From Alviniconcha marisindica (lineage: Eukaryota > Mollusca > Gastropoda > Provannidae), in the NCBI GenBank assembly GCA_018857735.1, contig JABMCL010001731.1:641001-705000 (forward strand): DNA of 64,000 bases, in the 5' to 3' direction. The notes below the pieces were generated by a model. The model was not told the DNA's origin. It saw only the letters and a program-made list of their open reading frames with translations, and made no database searches. A program made the translations under genes and the position numbers. Positions 10,799-22,900 of the stretch are shown one piece after another; positions within the stretch are counted from its first letter, which is position 1, and each line of letters begins with the position of its first letter.

Positions 10799-11695
10799 CA
10801 GGGCTTGACATTAAGGACTGCCTGACAGCCTGGGGCAGGTAGACCTGGCCATCGTGCAACCCATCTTCATGGCGATTTTTTCAAGTTGCAAGTCTTCCCC
10901 CCCCCCCCCCCCCCCCCCCTTTAATGCAGAAAACAGGTTTAGTTTTCTCACACTTGTAAACATCGATAGCACAGGTCCCTAAAGTTATCTCCCTTGCAAA
11001 TTTTATCAGCATTACAAAGAATGTACATTGTGATTGGCTGCTTTACTGTTTATCAGCCAATAAGAACTTTGTTGCTCACACTGTTGCGAGGTCCAGAAAA
11101 GTTGCTGGCATTATAATTTCCCCCACATTCACATGTACATGGTCCAACAAGAGACCTGCACAGATCTGTACCATACAGTGTGACCCAGACCATGGCTTGG
11201 TAGCAGTACCATGCTGTCATCTTATATGCCCTACATTTTTATGCAGAGATCTTCTGATCCTGAAAATTATATCACACAATTCAAGCCCACAGAAAGAAAC
11301 AAATGATTAAAAAGTGGCCTTTTTTTCACTCACAGTAATGTGACAGCTTATTCATAAAAGTTAATTAGTTGCACATTACTATTTTTGTGTGTGTGCTAAA
11401 CTAGGTAAAACAAAGTATACAGTGAGTTTGGTGGTGGAATAACCTTCTTCTTTTTTTAAACTTATAAGGAAAGGAGGCAACTTTTTTTTTTTTCTTTTTT
11501 CTTTTTCTTTTCTTTATTTTAAAAAGTCAGCCTGGTTCAGTTTTGACTTCTGTAAGGGATTGGTAGTGAGATGTGTTTCACACAAACACAATCAGTCAGT
11601 CTGTTGATTTGTTATTATTCATTTATTTGAGTGTGTGTGTTTAATTTATAAATACATATTATGTATCGCCTATCATTTAGAGCTTGTTTTGCATT

Positions 11696-11764
<69 letters not shown>

Positions 11765-12362
11765 GTTTCCAAACATAGATATAATTAATTGTATGGAGTT
11801 GATTTGTTACGTAAAACTCCATGAGGTGGAACTCATTTAGTCATTACTTAATAACAAGTTGAAATAAAACATGTATTTCTTCAGTCAGGAGTACTGCATA
11901 ACTGAGTACATTTTTTGTTTCCAACTCAAACTCAAAGGCATTCTCACTTTATTCTGTTTGGTTCTGATATACTCAGGACTCATATTCAGAGTGTGAACAG
12001 TCACTTATAAGTTGTTTTAAATACCATATGATGTACATGACATTGCAAAACCTTGCTTGTTCTCTCAGTCTCTGAGGCTGAATAACATTCTAAACAATGT
12101 GATCCAAAAGTTGACAATAAATGAATAAGTGAATGGCGAATAAAGGCAATAATTTTGGTCATTAAAACAGCAACGGCAAATTACTACCGTAGATTGCATG
12201 AATTTCCAGAATAGACATAAAACTATGGACACTTGTTTTACTTTGTTTTAGTTTGTTATAGCAAAAGGTTTGAACAACCAAAAAATAGTGCCGGGCAAAT
12301 TGATTTTTTCTCTACATGCCCAGCTATACAAGACAGGTAGGAAACAAAGTTAATGTCAAGCT
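10799..12362 (+). mobile_element. hAT-like non-autonomous DNA element
   Basis: The left end CAGGGCTTGACATTAAGG is the characteristic hAT-type terminus. The right end carries the inverse, TTAATGTCAAGC. The flanks ATCGTTAC (10791-10798) and GTGGTTAC (12363-12370) agree in 6 of 8 bases, fitting an 8-bp hAT target duplication. A poly-C run (about 10899-10919) and a (TA)n tract (11697-11762) lie inside. No transposase ORF was seen, so the copy is non-autonomous or decayed. Confidence 0.65.
11697..11762. repeat. (TA)n microsatellite
   Basis: About 33 TA units inside the hAT-like element. Confidence 0.97.
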
Positions 12363-13900
12363 GTGGTTACTACTACTGTACTAGATCTTCAGAAAAACTA
12401 AAACTTTTGCAACCCAAATTAGCTTGATGTCACAAGACAAGGTAAAAAAACTGCTAAAAGATTTGATTGCTTTTTCTCAGGGCGTGAGACAGAGAATGTC
12501 GCCTGGGTGACTGTGGACCAGATTGTTGCCACTCTTGGCCATCCTGATGCCTAAAGCATGGGTCAGAACCAGTTTTAGTCAACAAAATGTTAAATGAACA
12601 TTGCTTTTGTAATGAATATATATATATGTTTATTAAGTTTACTAGTCAATGGTTCAAGTGTGTGATTCTTATCCTTTTGTACTTGTGATGGTGTCTACAT
12701 AACATGTGAAACAGTACTAATTGTGATTGTTTAGTGTTCGTAACTTTAGAAAGCAAGAAACAAATATCGATCTGACATGTATACATATAAGGTTCAGAAG
12801 AAGTTAGTGTAACACCATCCCCTTCCCCCGTCCAAAGTACTTTGCAAAAGAAAAGAAAACTAAGGCAAAGATATGTGTGGTCTGTACTTTAAAGAAGAAT
12901 TTTTTGCACAAAATCGTTAAAGAGGCAAAAAGTTATATATAAAAAATAATTAAATTTAAAGGTAAGAAGTGACAGATATTCCTTCAGTAATTAGAAAATA
13001 TTGTATAAAAAAAAAAAAAAGGCCAGCGTCAAACTGGCCATTGAACCTACTTTATTCACGCATTTCTGGTGTCTTTTGTAACATGCCTGAGAGTGACAAT
13101 GACTTATGAGGTAACATAATGCACAAGTAACCAAGTTCCTGTCACCCTGTTAATTTATGTCTTATATTTATGTACACAAGAGATGGCAGGCTTTCTTTTC
13201 CAAATAAGAACATTAAAAAAATAATCACATTTTGACTTTTTACCCTGTATGTCACCATTTTGACCAGTTTTCAGGAGAATGACCCGTAATATATATAATA
13301 TATATATCGGGCATTGTCTCATATCAGTATATTCAGTTCACATGCGTACATATACTAAAACTAGTGTAAAAATACAATTCAACACATAAATATGTTTTAA
13401 ACTGGTAACACTAATGATGCAACTTTGTAACATCTCCTGAAAACTGGACCAAAGAGAGTGCCATTTTCCCAGTGAAATAAAAACAAATCTGAAACAACAC
13501 TTTTTAACTGCTGCTATATTTCTGATATAATGACTAATGCATTTGGATAAAATAAGGGAAATGCCACAGTGTGCAAATGCATCATTATTTCTTGTGCTAT
13601 GAGTCTTTTTTGTGTGTGTGTACAACTCACAATGTTTTCATGGCTGTCATTTGTGACATGGCTAAAGGAAGGTTAGCTGATCACAGATATTTCCTTGAAA
13701 GTGTTCATGATTAAATAAAAACATATTTCATGACATAAGGCAGCTAGCTCTTACATGCATAGAAATAATATTTATTGTGTGTTGCTTCCTACTAACAGCT
13801 TCAAACAGTATAAAAAATAAAAATAAAGATATCAGTGTCCTGCACTTACTGATGACGTCTTCTCAGTGTGTATCACAATATTGTGACTTAAAGTAGTTAT

Positions 13901-14098
13901 CTTATTTCTTATCTACTCTCATATCAACCAAGCAAAAAAGACAAGGGGAGATGTGGTAATGTAAAAAAATAAAAAATAAAAAGGGCTTTAGTTTTTGTTG
14001 TGAACAAAAACTAAAGCACTTTTGTTTTTGTTTTTACCTTACCACATCTCCACTTGTCTTTTTTGCTTGGTTGATGTGAGAGTAGATAAGAAATAAAT
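13901..14098. repeat. Local palindrome inside E2 left arm
   Basis: CTTATTTCTTATCTACTCTC and the following ACCAAGCAAAAAAGACAAG are mirrored by CTTGTCTTTTTTGCTTGGT and GAGAGTAGATAAGAAAT. A smaller hairpin, CTTTAGTTTTTGTT with AACAAAAACTAAAG, lies at the centre. Arms are about 95 bp. The matching position in E1 is not palindromic. Confidence 0.85.
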
Positions 14099-15119
14099 TA
14101 CACTGATTTCTTTAGAGGTAGTTTACATGGTGTCTTAAAATGGTAACATGCAAGTATACAAAAGAAATATTTCTGTTAGTAATAGTATCATTGACTTCAG
14201 ACCTACCATAAAATATGAATCCACATCAGGTGACTGGGGGCAGCAACTTTTGACCTCTTTTTACATTGTGTGTGGTGCAGTATTTGCCTACAAAAGGGAA
14301 ATCACTGTGGTGTCTTCAGTGCTGAGGGCAATAATGTGTGAGACAAATATTTGTTTCCAGTCAGTTCAGTGTTTTGGGGGCAACCTTTTGTAACCAAACT
14401 TGGTATGTGGTGCACCATCATGCACCAGAATGTCATGCAGAAAAATTGGGATTCTATCTTCAAGGTCAAGGTCACAGCAAGGGTTTATATAATTAAAATA
14501 TGACAGTTTCTAATAATGAAATATATATTAGTTGTAAACTAATAAGTCTTTTGCAAATGAACTCAGTTTGGTGGTAAATCATGACAAGCAAAAATGTGTC
14601 CAGTGAAAATATTGGATTGCCACATTCAAGGTCAATGCAACAGCCAAGGTAAAATATCTCAATTAATGATAGTTTGGATGATATCTTCTGAATCACCTTT
14701 TGTAACCAAACCCAGTATGGTCATACATCATTATAAGCCAGAGTGGCATGTGCAAAAAATGGGTTGCTATCTTCAAGGTAATTAAAAACTGGTCGGGTTT
14801 TCATCATTAAATGCCAATGTTTGAATGTTCTTTTTGGCCAAAAATTTTTTACGGGAATTTTAAAGGGGTTTTTAAAAATTTGGTTTGTTTCCGTGAAAAA
14901 ATCTGAATGTTGGGACTTTTGTTACCAAACTTTTTGTGATCTTTATCTGAGCCGAGTTTTTTTCAGAAATTTTCTTTTGCTATTTTAAGGCCGGGGGACA
15001 ATTTTTTTTCTTTTTTTTTTTTTTTCCCAAAATACTAGTTTCTGATACATCATCACAAGACTGGGTAAGACACCATAAATCTTTTTTGTTGATTTTACTC
15101 AGGGTGTCAGATAGAGAAT

Positions 15120-15401
15120 GTGGCCTGGGTGACTGTGGACCAGATTGTTGACACTCTTGGCCATTCTGCTATCTCAAGCAGGGGTCAATACTGGTTCCAA
15201 TCAAGAAAATATGGACAAAACATTGCTTTTGTAATGAATATATATGACTTAGTGCCAAAAGGTGTGCATAAAAACAGGACAAAGGGGGTAGAAAATAAAG
15301 TTGATGATACATTGAAACTAGTTTTTTTTAGAATGTCCCAATGCTGGGAAAATTTCTTAAAAGCAAAAGATAAAAACTGGATTTTTGGAGATATTTGCTG
15401 A
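15120..15401 (+). other. Open frame inside E2, unassigned
   Basis: A 93-codon open frame in the left arm, starting MAWVTVDQIVDTLGHSA. The first 30 codons are also preserved at the DNA level in E1 (12500-12600), where a stop follows. It could be a leftover of an element-encoded protein or chance. I do not recognise a domain. Confidence 0.25.
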
Positions 15402-18400
15402 CAAATTTAAAAAACCAGTTTACATCAGATATTACAACATGCATAGTTCATTGGGGCTTCAGTTTTGCCCCAGTATGCACAAAATCAAGTCAACTTTTAT
15501 GCACATCTCCCCTACTATTTTGTCCCAAAATTTTGTACACCCCATAATTTAACACATGATTGTGACATGTTAATTGTTGTAATATCTGATGGGCGACATA
15601 AACACATAACTCTTTTTTTTTTTATATAACAAGTAACACACCCTTTCAAATTAAAAAAAGCCATACAAGTGCATGCAAAAACACAGTGAAAAATTTTTCT
15701 AGTTTGCATTTAATCACAAGTCATAAAAAGTAAATGAAAAAAATTTCTGTATTACATCAGTATTACAACAAAATAACTTTTCCCCATTTTTAGCATAGAA
15801 AACATTCTTTTTGCTTAGATAAAAAAAGGAAAATGACCTGATTTTATAAAGTAATTTAATTAACAATTAAAGCCAAAAACCCCCCCCCCCTCTTTGAGGT
15901 GGATTCTTGCACCTTCTCTGTACCTCTGAACTGTCTGTGTTTGATGTTTCTTTTTTTTTGTAAATTTTTTGAAAAAATGGGTCATTCTGATCTGTTTTTG
16001 TTAGACTGATCTAAGCAAACAGAATGTTTTCTATGCTAAAAATTGGGGAAATGTTATTTTGTTGTAATACTGATGTAATACAGAATTTTGTTTCATTTAC
16101 TTTTTATGACTTGTGATTAAATGTAAACTGAGAAGAAAAAAATTCTCATTGTGTTTTTGCATGCACTTGTATGGCTGAATATAGTATACTGCATGAAAGG
16201 GTGTGTTACTTGTTATATACAAAATGTTGAGTTATGTGTTTATGTCGCCCATCAGATACTACAACAATCAACATGTCACGCATGTGTCAAATTATAGGAG
16301 GTACAAAATTTGGCACAAACATTGTAGGGGAGAGTGCACTAATAAAATGACTTTATTTTTTGCGTACTTTGCAAAATGAAGCACAATGAACTATGATGTT
16401 TAATATCTGATGTAAAAATGCGGCCTTTTTTGACCCTTTTTTGCAAAATCTCCAAAAGTGCACAATTTTTATCTTTTGCTTTTTAAAAAATCTTTCCTAG
16501 CATTGTGCACATTTAAAAAAAACTAGTTTCAGTGTATCATCAACTTTATTTTCTACCCCCTTTGTCCTGTTTTCATGCACACCTTTTGGCACTAAGTCAT
16601 ATTAGAACTGTGGCAGTCTGAGTGGGATGAGTTCCAGAAAATAAATTACATAAGATATTCCCAGTATTAAAAGAATATATTGTTTGTCCTCAGACAAACA
16701 GAAAAGAAAAGCTGTGATGGTCCAATTGCCTTTTGGGGGATTCTTTTTTACTCATTCCTTTTTTATTGAAGGGTAGGGAACCGCCCTGTGCACGGTGGAT
16801 AACGTTTTTAACCATAGAGCATTTTCAAAAAAAATACCCAATGCACTTTTTTTTGTAATCTGTCTCACATGTTTGTAGACATCATACAAGTACAAAATAT
16901 AAAATCACCACTTGACCATTGACCAAAAAACTTTTAAAAAAAAAAAAAATTATTACAAAAGCATTTCTTTTCCACATTTTCTTGATTGGAAAAGGTATGA
17001 CCCCCTGCTTTAGATATCAGGATGGCCAAAAGTGGGAGCAATTTGTCCCGTCCCCCAACCTATTTCTTTTCCCCACGCCCTGGAAAAGCAAGAAAATTTT
17101 TCACGTGTCTTCCCCTGTTTTGGGGATGATTACCCTCAACTATTTTGTTGCAAAAAATTTTGTTTCTGAAGACCTTAAAGATTTGGCTTGAACATGAAAT
17201 ATACTAATGTACCCGGGTTTCCACCTACTAGTTTACACATGTTATTTCCGGGGCCCTTACGAAGGAAATTTTTTGATTTTAACCGGACATTTTGGCTTTC
17301 CAATATGAAAATCATTTAAACAATTGGTGCAAAAAATAACCAAAAATTTAAAGTATCATTTTTGATAAAAATCTTACCGGGGCCTTGACCTTGAAGACAG
17401 CACCCAAATTTTCGCAAGGGAAAACCCGGTTTGATGATCACCTCTGGGGTTTTGGGTTTCAAAGGTTAGTGTTCAAAAAATTTATGAAACAAATTAATAA
17501 ACAAACCCCAAAAAACCCAACAACCATTACACTAACTTCTTTGTTTGATATTACACCTTAGTTTTTGCAAAAAAAACTGGGTTTTTAAATAATGTAAGGT
17601 ATAGTAGAAACTGTCATATTTTGATTATATAAGCCTGCACTGTGACCTTGACTGTGAAGATTGAATCCCAGTTTTTCGCATGACATTCCAGCTCATGGTG
17701 GTGCACCACAATACCAAGTTTGGTTATAAAAGGTTGCACACAAACACTCAGCCGAGTGGGAACAAATATGTGTCCCAAGTGTTACAGCCTTCACCCCTGA
17801 AAACACCACAGTGCTTTCCCTTTTGCAGTAAAATAATATACCACACACAGCGCAAAAAGAGGTCAAACATTGCCGCTGCAAGTCAGCTGATGTGGACTCA
17901 TATGTTAGGGTAGGTCGAAAGTCAATGGTACTAGCAGAAATAATTATTTTGTGTGCTTGTACGTTATATCATTTTAAGACACCACGTCAACCACCCCTGA
18001 AGAAATACTGTAATTTATTTCGTATCTACTCTCATGTCATCAAACAAGCATTAAAAATAAGATAAAATGTGGTTATCTACCAAGCAGATGAAAAAAAGAA
18101 AGTTCTTTAGTTTCTGTTGTGAACAAGTTACAATATCATGCTACACACACAGAAGACACCATCAGTAATGTGCGAGAGACTGATTATCTTTACTTTGTTT
18201 GGAGCTGTTGTTAGTAGCAAGCAACACACAATAAATACCATTTGCATACATGTAAGAACTTCAACTAGCCTCCTTCTTTCTCATGAAACCTGTTTTTATT
18301 CAATCATGAACGATTCCAAGGAAATATCTGCGATCAGCTAACCTTCCCTTAGCCATGTCACAAATGGCAGCCATGAAAATGTTGCGATTTTTACCAAAAA

Positions 18401-18576
18401 AGACTCACAGCACAAGAAATAATGATGCGTTCAACCATTGTGGCATTTCCCTCATTTTGCCAAACACATTACATCAGAAATACAGTGGTAGTTTAACAAG
18501 TTTCATGTTTTAATTTAATTTTTATTTGATCGGGAAAGCGGCACCCTCTTTGGTCCAGTTTTCGGGAGAATGACCC

Positions 18577-19189
18577 ATTATATATATATACAGAGAGAGA
18601 GAGAGAGTGTGTGTGTACTCTGTACAGCGTTGACTCAGTGTTGATGCTGGCAGGACAATCAATTGTACTGCACATGTTCATAGTCGTACTGAAAGGTACA
18701 AATATGATAAGAGTTGAGTCATTTTGTGTAGCAAATCATAGTAGCTTCATTTGCTATAGCATCTAAGTTATAGATTATGTAAAATTCAGGAACCTGCTTG
18801 AATGATTCTGATCAAATTTCATTATTTGTGTGACCTATAAATAAAATGGCGTCAACCCCCCCCCCCCCCCCCCCCCCCCCCTGAATATTACTCAGAAGAA
18901 TTTTGACCTTGTTCTTATTGTCTGTACATAAACTGATGTTCACACGAGGACACATGGGGTTAACGTACTGAGTCTGAGAAAACAATAACAAGAATTAAAA
19001 AAAAACTAAATGCAAGGAAATTTATTTTGTTTCTGGCTGTAAGAAAGGAAGAAGAAGTAAGCCCTTTGAATCACTGTGACCTTGAGTTTAAAAAATGAGT
19101 AATATTTGCTTAGAAAAACAAGCACCGTATTAACATACCACATTACAGCGTTTTCAAATCCGTCGTACTTGGCTTGATAACAGGTAACT
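18577..19189. other. Non-coding stretch
   Basis: A (GA)n and (TG)n patch lies at about 18591-18618 and a poly-C run at about 18856-18882. No gene was recognised. Confidence 0.5.
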
Positions 19190-19659
19190 CACATGTTACG
19201 TGCATGCGTGGTAAGACGGATGGGAAGCTACTCGTAGAGCCAAACAAAATTACTTCCCCTGAATCACATGCGCTATCGAAGGCAACGAGACAGTGTGGCG
19301 AGTCTATTAGCTACAAAAGGGGTGTCAATTTCTTAAAAAGGCCAAGTAAACTTGCAGACTAGAACAACTGAAGCAGCATTGCTTAGGAAGAAAGACTAAA
19401 TGAACTCCAAATTCTACAAAATAATAACACGAAAGACGACAAGTGTACAAAACAAACAAAACTTTAATTTATGTTTTCTTGGGTACACACAAGTAAAAGT
19501 TATGAAGCCCGTTGCCAACCACCATTTTGAATAACGCTTCGGACAGTATCGCCTGACGACGGCGAGAGCTGCAACATCAGCTGTCGACTCTCGCTCCTCT
19601 CGATCGTTTTTCCCCCATCCCTGAGGCATAAGTCTGCGTTGTAGACACCGACGATCAAG
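19190..19659. promoter_or_regulatory. Candidate bidirectional promoter, EFL1/SAXO
   Basis: CpG dinucleotides are clearly more frequent here than in the AT-rich flanks, for example around 19200-19310 and 19530-19650. The stretch ends at the SAXO ATG (19660). A good minus-strand donor (T|GTGAGTTAC) lies at 19193/19192 and could end an EFL1 non-coding first exon. A half X-box, GTTGCC, lies at 19511. No TATA box is evident. Position and composition support a promoter; use in the EFL1 direction is inferred from conserved gene order. Confidence 0.45.
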
Positions 19660-19697
19660 ATGGTAAAAAAATGCATCTGCGAAATCTGTACATGCGG
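19660..19697 (+). CDS. SAXO2: SAXO exon 1 (coding part)
   Basis: Encodes MVKKCICEICTC and two bases of Gly, ending GG|GTAAGT. It matches the CxCxxCxC start of vertebrate SAXO proteins. It was found by looking for the missing N-terminus upstream of exon 2. Confidence 0.88.
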
Positions 19698-19901
19698 GTA
19701 AGTTATTTCTCAGTTTGTATGCCACATTGCCTGTTGTCAGTATGGTATGCATGTTACTGATTTACTATGTTCAAGATTCAAACGTTCATTCACGAAAAAG
19801 AGCTAAGGGATCTTCTGTTTAGCCTTTCTTATTACAGCGATCAAGATCGAGTCTGGTATGTGTCTGTTTAAAAAGAAGGAGAAGAACAAATCGTATCTAA
19901 A

Positions 19902-19965
<64 letters not shown>

Positions 19966-22900
19966 TAGACTTACCACTCTGTCTTTTTGTTTGTTTGTGA
20001 TTCAGGGAAAATAATCTTTTTGTTTGTTTGTGATTCAGGGAAAATAATTTCTCAAATGAGATAAGTGCAGAAGAATCATCAACATGATTGGAAGAAGAAG
20101 AAGAAGATAACAAAGTAATCTTGAATCTTGATTCTATGATCCGCCTTCAACCACACAGTCATACAAATACATGATCTTGCATGTCACCAAACACTAGTGT
20201 TGTGCAGCCACACGTTCATGCACTGACTGGCAGAATGGCGATTCTGGGTAAATGTTATCACTGTAAATGTTACCACTGTAGCTGACATCAGCTATAGCGG
20301 TAGCATTAATATTTACTCTGTAGGAGCTAGGGCAAAAGAATGAAAGCTGCAACATCATCATTCTTGAGGTAATGACACTGATGACATGAAGAAAAATACA
20401 ATATATTTTTTATTGCTTTTAAAGTGTAGTCTCAGTTCAGTAGGTCAAATACATTACTTACATTATCTACTTACTGGCTTTGCTTGCCAAGAATGTCTAT
20501 TAATTATTTGATACTTGATTTTCATTGACTATCAATGGCTTGTGTCAGATCAGAATCAGGTAAGGATACAGCAAGTTTGAAACCTACATTACACAATAGC
20601 TGCTCAGCCATGACACCACAGTCTGTAACAGATTGTATGTCATATAGTCACATAACCATGATTAAAAGCATATCATAGCCCTGGCTTCAGCCCCATTTGA
20701 TTGTTTCATGGAACACATGCTTTCAGATGATTAAAGTAGAAGATATGCATGATGAACAAGTGTCAGTTGTAAGCAACAGTTCATTTGCACCTTGAATAAT
20801 AACTTTCAAATCTAATCAAAGTACTTAAAATTTCCATTCTTGAAAACAAGCAGATAATACAGTTGTGCTATATAGCTTAAATAATTTTGAATGAAAGCAT
20901 TTGACAGAAAATGGCGTGGTTTCTTTGTTCAGTTGATCTGACAACTCAAACAGATTATTTATGTTCAGTGCAGTTCAAGATGGTATCTTTGTGCTCAGAA
21001 AAGCCCATAATACTCCACCCCAACTCTCGGAAGTTCCCTAACATTGCCTTTAAAGCAGTTCCTATTGCCCTTTTTCATCCTTTCAAGAATGACCATCAAG
21101 CACTTGTTCTTTCCAAGCCTCCCTCCTCCAGGTGATTGATGGTGTGATGTCCTTTGCTTTGTGCCCACAGGTGATATCTCAAGCTCCCCAACACTTCAGA
21201 TCTTCCAAGATGCAAGCCATTTGTGATGGTTGATTTCCCTGACAGTCTGTCTACTCAGACATTTCCCTTGACTCTGGCATGTCCAGGGCAGTTTTTGAAG
21301 GTGGATGTCAAACATTGACACATGCCAGTCTGGGCTTTCTATTCCACTTCTCCCTTTTTTTGACAAGCTCATTGAATTTGTGAGGATGAAGACATGTGCA
21401 GTCTGACTATCACTTCCTGAGGCAGTCCAGTGCATGTGTGACTGCTTCCACCTCCAGAATCTAATCACTAATGAATCTAAAACAAACTTGACTGCTAGCA
21501 TTCTGAAGCAAGCTCCAAACAAACAAAAGATTAAAAGGAATGCTGATTTTAATATGAAAACCAGGCTGCTCTTACCCTTTCATATGTTCAAGTGCAGCGA
21601 GCCATAATTGGCCGATCAAAATTAAATCTGTAACACATATATTTTAGACCCTACTTTTTAGGGAAGCCCTTTTGATCTGACAGGTTAAACACTAAAGTGG
21701 CTGTAGATACATTTCAGATGAATTTTCAAATAAACTTATACATGCAGTAGTGATTTTCACATTTCTGTGTCAAACAAGTTGGTTTTTTGATTTAAAAAAT
21801 AATAATTAGACTATCCCAAACTGTGGTGACAGACTTCAAAAGTAAGGTGCTAGTTCTGTTTTATTTATTTTCCATTAGACACATTTATGACCGACCTTGA
21901 AGTTTCTCTTGTTTCTAATCCCTAGTTTTTTTCTGGTGATCAAAGCATTTTATAATTAAGCAAAATCATGGCAGAAGGCAAAATTATGAGTTGCCTGATG
22001 GGCTTAAGTGATTTTAGGTCTAGACTCACCCAGAGAATTTTCTGCCTGCCTTGGGCAACCAGGCGAGTATTTCTGCAGCCCTGCATCTCTTATGTCTATC
22101 AAAGTTAATTTGTTTTTATGTGATTTTTTTAATATATAATTACTGTTATTTTATTGTTTATAATCAGTGTTGAGAGAAAGAGGGAGTGGGAGAGATAAGA
22201 TCAGATAAAAATCTTTATTTAGGAGGGTAATAGATAAGCATGTATGCTTTTTTACATCAAGCCCTCCCCCAAACAAAGGACTGCTCTAGATCTAATTATA
22301 CATGTACACATTTTCTAAGCTATGACACACCAGTATACACATGGAATAAATGAAGTTTAGATGTCAAACATGATATGAGACAGATGGGAATGGGGGTGGA
22401 TAGATGGGGCTTTGAAATCATCATTAGCAAGCATTATTTGGTGCATAAATGTATGATGAATGGGAGACACAATATAGTAGAACGTTTCAGGCAGGTTACA
22501 ATCACCAAATTTAACCTGCAGTGCCAACCACTCAGCACATAATGTATGACATGTAACATGATTTAAAAGTTTCAGCACTGAATGGTAATATATGAGAGTC
22601 AATGAGAGAGGGAGAGAGAGAAAAAGATATTTAAATCAGTGTTTAAAGAGAGAGACAAGAAAGACCATATAGCACAGCTTAGAACTGTATTGCACTTGTT
22701 TTTGAGGTAGGCAAAAGTGCCTCCCTGCCCCCCCCCCCCCCCCCCCCCACCACCACCACCACCACAGATGGACTGTGATTAAGCTGAGTGTTTGCTTTTC
22801 TTGTATAATTTGTTGTAACTGGATTGTAACAGTTTTCTTATGGCTTTTATAACCAGAGTAAACTTATTCCTTGAAAGTGTATATCTCTCTCTCTATATTT

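Larger units (their letters stand above)
8478..13285 (+). mobile_element. Composite TIR DNA transposon copy E1
   Basis: The left terminus is GGGTCATTCTCCTGAAAACT at 8478. The inverse, AGTTTTCAGGAGAATGACCC, ends at 13285. Both are flanked by TA-rich DNA. The first 1.2 kb matches the left arm of E2 (13425 onward), and 12430-12620 matches E2 at 15050-15250, so this is a relative of E2 in the same orientation. Unlike E2 its two halves are not long inverted repeats; only about 25 bp at the ends are. It contains a LINE fragment (about 9765-10350) and a hAT-like element (10799-12362). Open frames inside are short and not recognised as transposase. Superfamily unknown. Confidence 0.65.
13425..18576. 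mobile_element. Giant foldback DNA transposon E2
   Basis: The left arm (about 13425-15812) recurs in inverse orientation as the right arm (about 18576-15997). The spacer is about 185 bp and holds a poly-C run near 15880. Anchors seen in both arms: the end CTCCTGAAAACTGGACC and its inverse GGTCCAGTTTTCGGGAG; the CCTTGAAAGT and GCTAAAGGAAGGTTAGCTGA blocks; GACCAGATTGTTGACAC with the inverse of its neighbour; and TTTGGCACTAAGTCATAT. The right end is GAATGACCC at 18576, flanked by TA repeats. The left end has lost GGGTCATT. Arm similarity is patchy in the middle, notably 14790-15050 against 17000-17400. No transposase was recognised. Confidence 0.75.

Noticed and set aside
19414..19752. 112-codon minus-strand open frame over SAXO exon 1
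   Set aside because: It is antisense to the real exon 1 and its splice donor, has no recognised domain, and lies in a CpG-rich promoter stretch where long chance frames are common.
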